NCBI RefSeq assembly: GCF_003324565.1
Contig: NZ_QOLA01000011.1
Location: forward strand, 186,001 to 250,000
Reading direction: 5' to 3'
Length of the DNA stretch: 64,000 nucleotides
Origin: Streptomyces sp. SDr-06
GTDB taxonomy: Bacteria > Actinomycetota > Actinomycetes > Streptomycetales > Streptomycetaceae
Part shown: piece after piece, positions 49,209 to 56,055 of the stretch
How the letters are laid out: every line of letters starts with the position of its first letter
Numbering within the stretch: the stretch's first letter is position 1
Made by a program: the position numbers and the translations under genes
The notes under the pieces: model-generated
What the model was told of the DNA's origin: nothing
Databases searched by the model: none
What the model saw: the letters and a program-made list of their open reading frames with translations, nothing else

Positions 49209-49370
49209 TCAGCGAACCAGGTTGGTCATGAACTGGCCGACGCCCTTGGCCGCGCTCGATATGCCCTCGAACCCGGTCTGGACCATCCCGGCGGCCTGCA
49301 CCGGCGACGTGATGATCGTGTAGAGCACGAAGACCACGGCGATGTAGAGCAGGACCTTCTTGACGTCCAC
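49209..49370 (-). CDS. Small 53-residue single-pass membrane peptide
   Basis: Deduced peptide: VDVKKVLLYIAVVFVLYTI followed by ITSPVQAAGMVQTGFEGI and a C-terminal SAAKGVGQFMTNLVR. The N-terminal half is one membrane helix; the C-terminal part is amphipathic. GTG at 49370, stop TGA at 49209-49211; AAGG lies upstream. It is shorter than common gene-finding cut-offs but keeps a clear amphipathic and hydrophobic pattern; I recall close relatives in other streptomycetes. Same strand as, and 43 bases upstream of, the Dabb gene. Function unknown. Confidence 0.7.
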   Translation of the reverse strand: MDVKKVLLYIAVVFVLYTIITSPVQAAGMVQTGFEGISSAAKGVGQFMTNLVR

Positions 49371-49650
49371 TGTGCCTTGCCCCTCCCGGCGACGGCGCCA
49401 CCCCTGTGCGGTCGGGTGAGTCTAACCGCCACCCCGCCGGACCTCACCCGGCCTTTAAGGACCAAGGGCCCGGCGATCGGGGCCCTTTGCCCGACGGTAC
49501 GGACGTGACGCGGGAGCAGGATGGTTCCTGAGCCCACCACATCTGGCAGGAATGCGGTGGGCGAGGAACAGGGCCTCACTGCGGGGTCCGCGCCGCGAGC
49601 TTCCCCCCTGACTGCGGCGCAGGACTTGCAGGTTCTGTTCTCATCGGGGG

Positions 49651-49725
49651 GAGCGGCTTGTCCCCCCGATGCCGTTCCCCCCGTCCCCACGTCGAAGCCC
49701 CGGTCATCCCCCCGACCGGGGCTTC
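49651..49725 (+). ncRNA. Probable 6C RNA
   Basis: Two hairpins each present a loop with six consecutive C: AGCGGC-TTGTCCCCCCGAT-GCCGTT (49652-49676) and GAAGCCCCGGTC-ATCCCCCC-GACCGGGGCTTC (49694-49725), joined by a C-rich linker. This is the defining layout of the actinobacterial 6C RNA motif. The second hairpin is a terminator. A competing perfect 11-bp stem, CATCGGGGGGA/TCCCCCCGATG (49642-49671), would sequester the first C-loop. The transcript start is not known; upstream sequence from about 49420 shows no coding gene. 6C RNAs are linked to sporulation in Streptomyces. Confidence 0.65.
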
Positions 49726-49761
49726 TTCGCATCCGCGGGCGTGCGGCGGACCGGCACGCAA

Positions 49762-49790
49762 GAAGGGCCCCGACACTGTCGGGGCCCTTC
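49762..49790 (-). terminator. Terminator after tRNA-Ser(CGA)
   Basis: GAAGGGCCCCGACA and TGTCGGGGCCCTTC form a perfect 14-bp palindromic stem; read on the minus strand it is followed by TT. It lies 6 bases after the tRNA 3' end. Confidence 0.88.
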
Positions 49791-49795
49791 ACAAG

Positions 49796-49880
49796 CGGTA
49801 GCGGAGGGATTTGAACCCTCGGTGAGTTTCCCCACACTCGCTTTCGAGGCGAGCTCCTTCGGCCGCTCGGACACGCTACC
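49796..49880 (-). tRNA. tRNA-Ser (anticodon CGA)
   Basis: On the minus strand, acceptor GGTAGCG pairs with CGCTACC; anticodon stem CTCGC/GCGAG with loop CTCGAAA gives CGA; a long variable arm and T arm GAGGG-TTCAAAT-CCCTC mark a class II serine tRNA of 85 bases. CCA not encoded. Confidence 0.97.
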
Positions 49881-49938
49881 GAGAGAGAGCTTAGCCCAAG
49901 GTGGGCCGTGGTTTGAAATCGGTTCGGCGAGAGCTGGG

Positions 49939-50412
49939 TCACCGCTGCCGGAAGAAGGCCGTCAGCTGGGCCGAACACTCCTCTTCGAGCACGCCGGAGA
50001 CCACTTCGGGACGGTGGTTGAGCCGCTGGTCGCGCACGAGGTCCCACAGCGAACCGGCCGCGCCCGCCTTCTCGTCGCGGGCCCCGTAGACGACCCGGTC
50101 GATCCGGGACTGGACGATGGCGCCCGCGCACATCACGCACGGCTCCAGGGTGACGACGAGCGTGCAGCCGGTCAGCCGCCACTCGCCGGTCCTGCGGGCC
50201 GCGCGCCGGATCGCGAGGACCTCCGCGTGCGCGGTCGGATCGCCGGTCGCCTCGCGCTCGTTGTGCCCGGACGCCAGCAGGGAGCCGTCCGGGGCGAGCA
50301 CGACCGCGCCGACCGGCACATCGCCGGCCGACTCGGCCTGTACCGCCCCGGCCAGGGCGGAGCGCATCGGCTCCGCCCATCGGTCGCGTACGGGATCGTG
50401 CGGGTGGAGCAC
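49939..50412 (-). CDS. tadA: tRNA adenosine(34) deaminase
   Basis: A 157-residue zinc deaminase converting A34 to inosine in tRNA-Arg(ACG), a gene for which is at 29801. Motifs: THAEVLAIR with HAE (His ligand, catalytic Glu) and LEPCVMCAGAI (two Cys ligands). Start GTG at 50412 overlaps the stop of the upstream gene by one base (TAGTG), showing tight coupling to the acidic partner. Some N-terminal residues precede the family core, so a start at an internal ATG (MRSALAGAV) is possible. Confidence 0.95.
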   Translation of the reverse strand: MLHPHDPVRDRWAEPMRSALAGAVQAESAGDVPVGAVVLAPDGSLLASGHNEREATGDPTAHAEVLAIRRAARRTGEWRLTGCTLVVTLEPCVMCAGAIVQSRIDRVVYGARDEKAGAAGSLWDLVRDQRLNHRPEVVSGVLEEECSAQLTAFFRQR

Positions 50413-50972
50413 TAGCGGACGGCCTCCAGGACCTCGGCGGCGCCCAGCGCGTCCGCGATCGTCACGAGGGCGTCGCCGTCGAGAGCGAGGAGCCGGCGCT
50501 CGCTCACCCCGAGGTCGGCGAGGATCGCGCTCTCGCCGAGCGGCCCGGTCGGCACCGCGCTGTCCGACGGGTCGTCCCCGCCGTCCGGCACCTCCGCGAC
50601 GTCGGCCGCGTCGGCCGCTTCGTCTTCGTATCCGTCCTCCGTGCCGTCGAGGTCAAGGGTGTCCAGCTCGTCCTCCTCGTCGTCCTGGTCGTGGCCGAGC
50701 AGTTCGTCGGTGAGCATGGCCCCGTACGAGGAGCGGGCTGCGACGGCGGCGTTGGAGACGAAGACGCGCGGGTCCTCCTCGCCGTCGACGCGGACGACGC
50801 CGAACCAGGCGTCCTCCTGCTCGATGAAGACGAGCACCGTGTCATCGGCCCCGTCGGCGGCTGCTTCCCGGGCCAGATCGGCCAGATCGGACAGCGTCTC
50901 CACATCGTCGAGCTCTGTGTCGCTCGCTTCCCACCCGTCTTCGGTGCGCGCGAGCAGTGCGGCGAAGTACAC
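50412..50972 (-). CDS. tRNA adenosine deaminase-associated acidic protein
   Basis: A 186-residue protein with a folded N-terminal domain (VYFAALLARTEDGWEASDTELDD...), a very acidic middle (about 95-150; DDEEDELDTLDLDGTEDGYEDE) and a helical C-terminus (LADLGVSERRLLALDGDALVTIADALGAAEVLEAVR). Found with tadA in actinobacteria; the acidic tract could mimic tRNA or bind the basic deaminase. GTG at 50972 is chosen because GGGAG lies 7 bases upstream; ATG at 50993 lacks this. The stop TAG overlaps the tadA GTG by one base. Confidence 0.88.
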   Translation of the reverse strand: MYFAALLARTEDGWEASDTELDDVETLSDLADLAREAAADGADDTVLVFIEQEDAWFGVVRVDGEEDPRVFVSNAAVAARSSYGAMLTDELLGHDQDDEEDELDTLDLDGTEDGYEDEAADAADVAEVPDGGDDPSDSAVPTGPLGESAILADLGVSERRLLALDGDALVTIADALGAAEVLEAVR

Positions 50973-51176
50973 CGTGACTCTCCCACTGGTCATAGGCGTG
51001 CCGGTTGGGGGTCCCCCCGGCTGTGGCTTCATTCGGAATCGTGGCAGAAAACACCGCGGTTGCGAGAGTTCTTCCGCGGTTGCGTTTTTCCGGTCGCCGT
51101 CTTCACGGGTTCCGGGCCGCCGCGGCCACGCTTCCCGATCGCCGCGATTCCGGCCCCAGAGCGCCAAATTCGCGGG

Positions 51177-51356
51177 TCACCAGCGGAAGGTTCGCATGCG
51201 CATGGCCTGGCGCATACGGGCCGCGCGGGCGCGCCGGGGCTGGACCCGGTCGCGCAGCGCCTTCGCCTCGTGCAGCTCGCGCAGGAACTGGGCGCGCCGT
51301 CGCCGCCGCTCCGCGTCGCTCTCCGGTTGTCGCTCCGCGTCGTGCTCGTCCGGCAT
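51177..51356 (-). CDS. Small Arg-rich protein of 59 residues
   Basis: Begins MPDEHDAERQPESDAERRRR, then RAQFLRELHEAKALRDRVQPRRARAARMRQAMRMRTFRW. The C-terminal half is strongly basic and helical, the N-terminus acidic. It lies in the gap between the TadA partner and upp; no strong ribosome binding site precedes ATG 51356. Could be a nucleic-acid- or ribosome-binding small protein, but the role is unknown. Divergent from upp. Confidence 0.55.
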   Translation of the reverse strand: MPDEHDAERQPESDAERRRRRAQFLRELHEAKALRDRVQPRRARAARMRQAMRMRTFRW

Positions 51357-51479
51357 TGGTTCACACCGCCCCGGGTCGGTTCCTGTTCTCCACCTTCCCC
51401 CCGTTCGGGCTCTTGACGCCAGCATGAAGGGGCAACAGGTGGGACGCGGGGCCGCTACGCCCCGGTTACTGTGGACGTC

Positions 51480-52115
51480 ATGCGGATCCATGTCGTCGAC
51501 CACCCTCTCGTGGCGCACAAGCTCACCACGCTGCGCGACAAGCGCACCGACTCCCCGACCTTCCGGCGGCTCGCCGACGAGCTGGTCACCCTGCTCGCCT
51601 ACGAGGCCACCCGGGACGTGCGCACCGAGCAGGTGGACATCGAGACCCCGGTGACGCCGACGACGGGCGTGAAGCTCTCGTACCCGCGTCCGCTGGTGGT
51701 CCCGATCCTGCGGGCCGGTCTCGGCATGCTCGACGGCATGGTGCGCCTGCTGCCGACCGCCGAGGTGGGCTTCCTCGGCATGATCCGCAACGAGGAGACC
51801 CTGGAGGCCTCCACGTACGCGACGCGGATGCCCGAGGACCTCTCCGGCCGTCAGGTGTACGTGCTGGACCCGATGCTGGCGACCGGCGGCACGCTGGTCG
51901 CGGCGATCCGCGAGCTCATCAAGCGCGGCGCCGACGACGTGACCGCCGTGGTGCTGCTCGCCGCCCCCGAGGGCGTCGAGGTCATGGAGCGCGAGCTGGC
52001 GGGCACGCCGGTGACCGTGGTGACCGCCTCGGTCGACGAGCGCCTCAACGAGCACGGCTACATCGTGCCGGGCCTGGGCGACGCCGGCGACCGGATGTAC
52101 GGCACCGCCGACTAG
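51480..52115 (+). CDS. upp: Uracil phosphoribosyltransferase
   Basis: A 211-residue enzyme converting uracil and PRPP to UMP and pyrophosphate (pyrimidine salvage). Family features: MRIHVVDHPLVAHKLTTLRDK, VPILRAGLGMLDG, DPMLATGGTLVAAI (PRPP-binding loop), and C-terminal ERLNEHGYIVPGLGDAGDRMYGT with the uracil-binding Gly-Asp-Ala-Gly-Asp. ATG at 51480 gives the canonical N-terminus. Single gene. Confidence 0.98.
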   Translation: MRIHVVDHPLVAHKLTTLRDKRTDSPTFRRLADELVTLLAYEATRDVRTEQVDIETPVTPTTGVKLSYPRPLVVPILRAGLGMLDGMVRLLPTAEVGFLGMIRNEETLEASTYATRMPEDLSGRQVYVLDPMLATGGTLVAAIRELIKRGADDVTAVVLLAAPEGVEVMERELAGTPVTVVTASVDERLNEHGYIVPGLGDAGDRMYGTAD

Positions 52116-52131
52116 CTCTCCCGAACCGTTC

Positions 52132-52758
52132 TCAGCACTTCCCCGAGGGCGCGGGTGCGGGCTTGGCCAGGGCGGCCAGGGCCGTGTCCGCGTCCTTCGG
52201 CGTGTTCAGGTCGGCGAACGTGGTCCCCAGGATCAGGTCGACGTCCGGCGTGTCGCGCTTGTCGGTCTTCTGGGCCGCGCCCTTGAGCTGCGCGCCCAGC
52301 ACGGAGAAGGGGCCGTGGGTCGCCGCGGGGGCGCCGAGCAGCACCCCGTTGCCCGGGACCTTCTTGTCGTACTCGGCGGGCGCGTTGCCGACCTTGCCGA
52401 TCGCGAAGCCGCGCTTCTTCAGCTCGTCGGCGACCGACTTGGCGAGGCCGCCGCGCGGGGTCGCGTTGTAGACGTTGACGGTGATCTGCGCGGGCTTGGG
52501 CAGCGCCTGCGGCGGGCCCGAAGCCACGGGCGAGGGGCAGTCCTTCTGGTGCCCGGCGGAGGCCTTGGCCTTGCCGCCGCCACCCCCGAACACGTCGATG
52601 AGCTGGATCGTCCCCCAGCCGATCAGGCCGAGGGCCACGACCGCGCCGACCAGCGCGAGGACCAGCCGGCCGCGCTTTCGGGGACGTCGCATCCGCGGGT
52701 ACGCGTCACCCTTGATGCGGTACTTTCCGCCCATGCCGGGGGGAGTGAGCATGCTCAT
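52132..52758 (-). CDS. Membrane protein with LytR C-terminal domain
   Basis: A 208-residue protein: basic N-terminus (YPRMRRPRKRGR), one membrane helix (about 32-54, LVLALVGAVVALGLIGWGTI), then an outside LytR_C domain (about 90-200; ITVNVYNATPRGGLAKSVADELKKRGF, and VDLILGTTFADLN). LytR_C domains occur in envelope proteins linked to wall-polymer attachment, here without the catalytic LCP domain. Role probably in the cell envelope. Convergent with upp. Confidence 0.9.
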   Translation of the reverse strand: MSMLTPPGMGGKYRIKGDAYPRMRRPRKRGRLVLALVGAVVALGLIGWGTIQLIDVFGGGGGKAKASAGHQKDCPSPVASGPPQALPKPAQITVNVYNATPRGGLAKSVADELKKRGFAIGKVGNAPAEYDKKVPGNGVLLGAPAATHGPFSVLGAQLKGAAQKTDKRDTPDVDLILGTTFADLNTPKDADTALAALAKPAPAPSGKC

Positions 52759-52871
52759 AGGCGCAGGGTAGTGCCGACCCGGGACGATGCCTACTAAATG
52801 ATCAACGGTTGGCGCGCGTGTGCGCCCGTATGCGCCGCAAAGGGTCCGAAAGGCTCACCCGGCTGTCGGAC

Positions 52872-53168
52872 TCAGTCCATTTCGAGTACACGGGCGTGCA
52901 GGACCTGGCGCTGCTGGAGCGCCGCCCGTACCGCCCGGTGCAGCCCGTCCTCCAGGTAGAGGTCGCCCTGCCACTTCACGACGTGCGCGAAGAGGTCGCC
53001 GTAGAACGTGGAGTCCTCGGCGAGGAGGGTCTCCAGGTCGAGCTGACCCTTGGTGGTCACGAGCTGATCGAGCCGGACCGGGCGCGGCGCCACATCCGCC
53101 CACTGCCGCGTGCTTTCCCGGCCGTGGTCGGGGTACGGCCGGGAACTTCCGATGCGCTTGAAGATCAC
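52872..53168 (-). CDS. Small ParB-like / VapB-annotated-type protein
   Basis: A 98-residue protein: basic N-terminus (MIFKRIGSSRPYPDHGREST), then RPVRLDQLVTTKGQLDLETLLAEDSTFYGDLF and a C-terminal block YLEDGLHRAVRAALQQRQVLHARVLEMD. The latter resembles the ParB/Srx box in which DGxHRxxAA lies after a LxxGxLDxxxL lead-in. In public annotation such proteins are sometimes named VapB-type antitoxins, but no toxin gene is adjacent and no ribbon-helix-helix motif is seen. GTG at 53168. Divergent from the HerA-like gene. Function unknown. Confidence 0.75.
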   Translation of the reverse strand: MIFKRIGSSRPYPDHGRESTRQWADVAPRPVRLDQLVTTKGQLDLETLLAEDSTFYGDLFAHVVKWQGDLYLEDGLHRAVRAALQQRQVLHARVLEMD

Positions 53169-53264
53169 ACGGAAAGCCTACCGGGCCACCGGCTCCGGGC
53201 GCAGCCATGGAGCACGAGTGCAATTCTGGGCAAAGCACAGGAAAACCGACTCAGGGGGCCGGTC

Positions 53265-54947
53265 ATGACCGACAGCGACCAGACGGCGGCCGCGCCCGAG
53301 CCCGCGGGCGGCGCCGGGCCGGACGGAACCGGAGCGACGGATCCCGCACCGGCGCCCGCCGAAACACCCACGCCCCCCGCCCCCTCCGCCGCGCCCGCGC
53401 CGGCCGACGTACCGCTGCCGCCGCCCGCCGCCGAGATCGCCGCCGGATACGCCTTCACCGGCCCCGCGCTGGAACTGGGCGCCCTCCTGTGGGACGGCCG
53501 GTGCCTGCCGGACGCGCCGATCCGCATCCCCCTCTCCATGCTCAACCGGCACGGCCTGGTCGCCGGGGCCACCGGCACCGGCAAGACCAAGACCCTCCAG
53601 CTGATCGCCGAACAGCTCTCCGCCAACGGCGTGCCGGTCTTCCTCGCCGACGTGAAGGGCGACGTGTCCGGGATCTCCGCCCCGGGCAAGCCCGGTGACA
53701 AGGTGGCCGAACGCTCGGCACAGGTCGGCCAGGACTGGGAGGCGGCGGGATTCCCCTGCGAGTTCTACGGGCTCGGCGGCATCGGCCCCGGCATCCCGCT
53801 GCGCGCCACGGTCACGAGTTTCGGACCCGTCCTCCTGTCGAAGGTGCTCCAGCTCAACCAGACCCAGGAGCAGTCGCTCGGGCTGATCTTCCACTACGCC
53901 GACACCAAGGGCCTTGAGCTGTACGACCTGAAGGACCTCAAGGCGGTCGTCGGATTCCTCGTCTCCGACGTGGGAAAGGCGGAACTCAAGCAGATCGGCG
54001 GTCTGTCGCCCGCGACGGCCGGGGTGATCCTGCGGTCGGTCACCGCGTTCGAGCAGCAGGGAGCGGAATCGTTCTTCGGGGAGCCGGAGTTCGACACGAG
54101 CGAGCTGACGCGGCTCGCGCCGGACGGCCGGGGCCTGGTGTCGGTCCTCGAACTGCCCGCCGTCCAGGACAAACCCCAGCTCTTCTCCACGTTCCTGATG
54201 TGGCTGCTCGCCGACCTCTTCCAGAAGCTGCCCGAGGTCGGGGACGTGGACCGGCCCAGACTCGTCTTCTTCTTCGACGAGGCGCACCTGTTGTTCAACG
54301 GCGCCTCGAAGGCGTTCCTTGAGTCGATCACCCAGACGGTGCGGCTGATCCGCTCCAAAGGCGTCGGGGTCTTCTTCGTCACCCAGACCCCCAAGGACGT
54401 CCCCGGCGACGTCCTCGCCCAGCTCGGCAACCGCGTCCAGCACGCGCTGCGGGCCTTCACCCCGGACGACGCGAAGGCCCTGAAGGCGACCGCACGGACC
54501 TTCCCGCGCTCCCCGTATGACCTCGAGGAACTCCTCACGGGGCTCGGCACGGGGGAGGCCGTCATCACCGTACTGAGCGAGAACGGCGCCCCGACCCCGG
54601 TCGCCGCGACGAGGCTGCGCGCACCGCGGTCCCTGATGGCGCCCATCGACCCGGCCGCGCTCGACCAGGCCGTCAAGTCCTCGGTCCTGTACGGCCGTTA
54701 CGCGGAGCCGGTCGACCGTGAATCGGCCTTCGAGAAGCTGTCCGCGGCGGAGCAGGCGAGAGAGGCCCAGGCGGTGACGGCCGCCCTCGACCGCCCCGAC
54801 CCGGGCTCTGCCGCCCGCCCGAAGAAGGACGCGTCGCTGGCGGAGCAGGTGGTGAGCAGCGGGATCTTCCGCTCGCTGGCGAGGTCGGTGGGGGCGCAGC
54901 TGGGGCGGGAGATCTCCCGCTCCCTCTTCGGCACCCGCCGAAGGTAG
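53265..54947 (+). CDS. HerA-like (DUF853) ATPase
   Basis: A 560-residue ASCE-fold ATPase of the HerA-related DUF853 group. Residues 1-60 are an Ala/Pro-rich disordered tail. Walker A: GATGTGKTKT; Walker B with catalytic Glu: RLVFFFDEAHLLF; sensor region VGVFFVTQTPKDVP. The C-terminal 130 residues are helical and basic (LGREISRSLFGTRRR). HerA-type ATPases move along or unwind DNA, yet this subgroup's role is undefined. No nuclease (NurA) gene is adjacent. ATG at 53265, with GGGGG 6-10 bases upstream. Confidence 0.9.
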   Translation: MTDSDQTAAAPEPAGGAGPDGTGATDPAPAPAETPTPPAPSAAPAPADVPLPPPAAEIAAGYAFTGPALELGALLWDGRCLPDAPIRIPLSMLNRHGLVAGATGTGKTKTLQLIAEQLSANGVPVFLADVKGDVSGISAPGKPGDKVAERSAQVGQDWEAAGFPCEFYGLGGIGPGIPLRATVTSFGPVLLSKVLQLNQTQEQSLGLIFHYADTKGLELYDLKDLKAVVGFLVSDVGKAELKQIGGLSPATAGVILRSVTAFEQQGAESFFGEPEFDTSELTRLAPDGRGLVSVLELPAVQDKPQLFSTFLMWLLADLFQKLPEVGDVDRPRLVFFFDEAHLLFNGASKAFLESITQTVRLIRSKGVGVFFVTQTPKDVPGDVLAQLGNRVQHALRAFTPDDAKALKATARTFPRSPYDLEELLTGLGTGEAVITVLSENGAPTPVAATRLRAPRSLMAPIDPAALDQAVKSSVLYGRYAEPVDRESAFEKLSAAEQAREAQAVTAALDRPDPGSAARPKKDASLAEQVVSSGIFRSLARSVGAQLGREISRSLFGTRRR

Positions 54948-54959
54948 CCCCTGCCGGGA

Positions 54960-55160
54960 GGCTTCGGCCCTGGGGGCAGGCTTTTGCGCAGTTCCCCGCG
55001 CCCCTTAACCCCCCTTCGGTCTGCGGACCGTGCCCGCTTCTCGCGCAGTTCCCCGCGCCCCTGTAGGGGGCCCAGCGTTGGCATCTTCAGCCCGTCCGGC
55101 GTGAGGACGAGCGCCCTTTAGGCGCGAACGGGGTCCGGGGCGGAGCCCCGGAAGGGGGTG
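54960..55160. repeat. Dispersed intergenic element, copy B (convergent gene ends)
   Basis: Read on the minus strand, this has the same modules in order as copy A at 41071: GGGGCTCCGCCCC, GGCGCTCGTCCTC, GGGCTGAAGATGCCAACGCTGGG and AGGGGCGCGGGGAACTGCGC, the last present twice. It fills the space between the HerA-like gene (+) and the HhH-GPD gene (-), both ending here. Confidence 0.82.
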
Positions 55161-55173
55161 GGGGCGCCCCGGG

Positions 55174-55752
55174 TTACTTGGGCGGCTTTGCCGCCTTCAC
55201 TCCCTGCTTGTACGCCCGCACCTTCGCCAAGGACTCCGGCCCCGAGATGTCGGCCACCGACCGGAAGCAGTCCTCCTCGCCATAGGGCCCCGCGGCCTCG
55301 CGCCACCCCGCGGGGCGGACCCCGAGCTGCTTGCCCAGGAGCGCGAGGAAGATCTTCGCCTTCTGCTCGCCGAAGCCGGGCAGCGCCCGGAGCCGGTCCA
55401 GGAGCTCGGCCCCGGAGGCCACACCCGTCCAGACCCCGGCCGCGTCACCCCCGTACTCCTCCACCAGGAACTGGCACAGCTGCTGGATCCGCTTGGCCAT
55501 GGACCCCGGGTAGCGGTGGACGGCCGGCTTCTCCTTGAGGAGCTCCGTGAAGGCCTCCGGGTCGTACGCGGCGATGGCCCCGGCGTCGAGATCGTCCACC
55601 CGCATGCGCTGGGCGATCGTGTACGGGCCGGAGAACGCCCATTCCATCGGGACCTGCTGGTCGAGCAGCATGCCGACCAGGGCGGCCAGCGGGCTGCGGC
55701 CGAGCAGCTCGTCGGCCTCGGGCCGCTGGGCGAGCCGAAGGGTTGTGTTCAT
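55174..55752 (-). CDS. HhH-GPD family DNA glycosylase-like protein
   Basis: A 192-residue compact base-excision-repair protein. Visible: ALVGMLLDQQVPMEWAFSGPY (helical core), then the helix-hairpin-helix LPGFGEQKAKIFLALLGK and a following GPYGEEDCFRSVADI. The small size and lack of an iron-sulfur Cys cluster resemble the actinobacterial HhH-GPD group seen beside geosmin genes or alone. The catalytic Lys/Asp cannot be assigned with confidence. Divergent from geosmin synthase across a 303-base gap. Confidence 0.88.
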   Translation of the reverse strand: MNTTLRLAQRPEADELLGRSPLAALVGMLLDQQVPMEWAFSGPYTIAQRMRVDDLDAGAIAAYDPEAFTELLKEKPAVHRYPGSMAKRIQQLCQFLVEEYGGDAAGVWTGVASGAELLDRLRALPGFGEQKAKIFLALLGKQLGVRPAGWREAAGPYGEEDCFRSVADISGPESLAKVRAYKQGVKAAKPPK

Positions 55753-55799
55753 GTCTAGATGATCGACGGACGACGATCTCGCCGCACGCGGACACTCGG

Positions 55800-55858
55800 G
55801 GACACGTGTGGTGCGGACACATGTGGCGGTAGCTCATGTGGTGCTAGCTCATGTGGGG
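55800..55858. repeat. 15-bp tandem repeat (four units) between HhH-GPD and geosmin synthase genes
   Basis: CATGTGG repeats with exact 15-base spacing at 55820, 55835 and 55850, with a CGTGTGG variant at 55805. The units approximate CATGTGGTGCTAGCT. They occupy the divergent promoter region (55753-56055), about 200 bases before geoA and 50 before the HhH-GPD start. Nothing else is evident in this gap. Confidence 0.75.
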
Positions 55859-56055
55859 GCAGGCCGGCCGTGCGGGAGTCCGGGTGGCGTGCGGAGGTCC
55901 GTGGCGGCGACCCGGGCACCACCACCCCCGCCCCCACGCACCCCCTTTCGAACCGACTCACGCTTTCGTATGACAGGCGTACTGACCCCGAATGGTCCCG
56001 TGGGCGCTGGGTAGTTCGGGGCGGTCCATCATGTGCGCATCTGGAGGGCACCGCA

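Noticed and set aside
49521..49814. 98-codon frame across the 6C-type RNA region
   Set aside because: The sequence is dominated by the hairpins and the terminal part runs into the tRNA; composition has no protein-like pattern.
53169..53264. Possible 4.5S/SRP RNA or tmRNA in GC-rich gaps
   Set aside because: I searched the noncoding gaps for the conserved SRP loop and tmRNA ends and found none; only the tRNAs and the 6C-like RNA have supporting structure.
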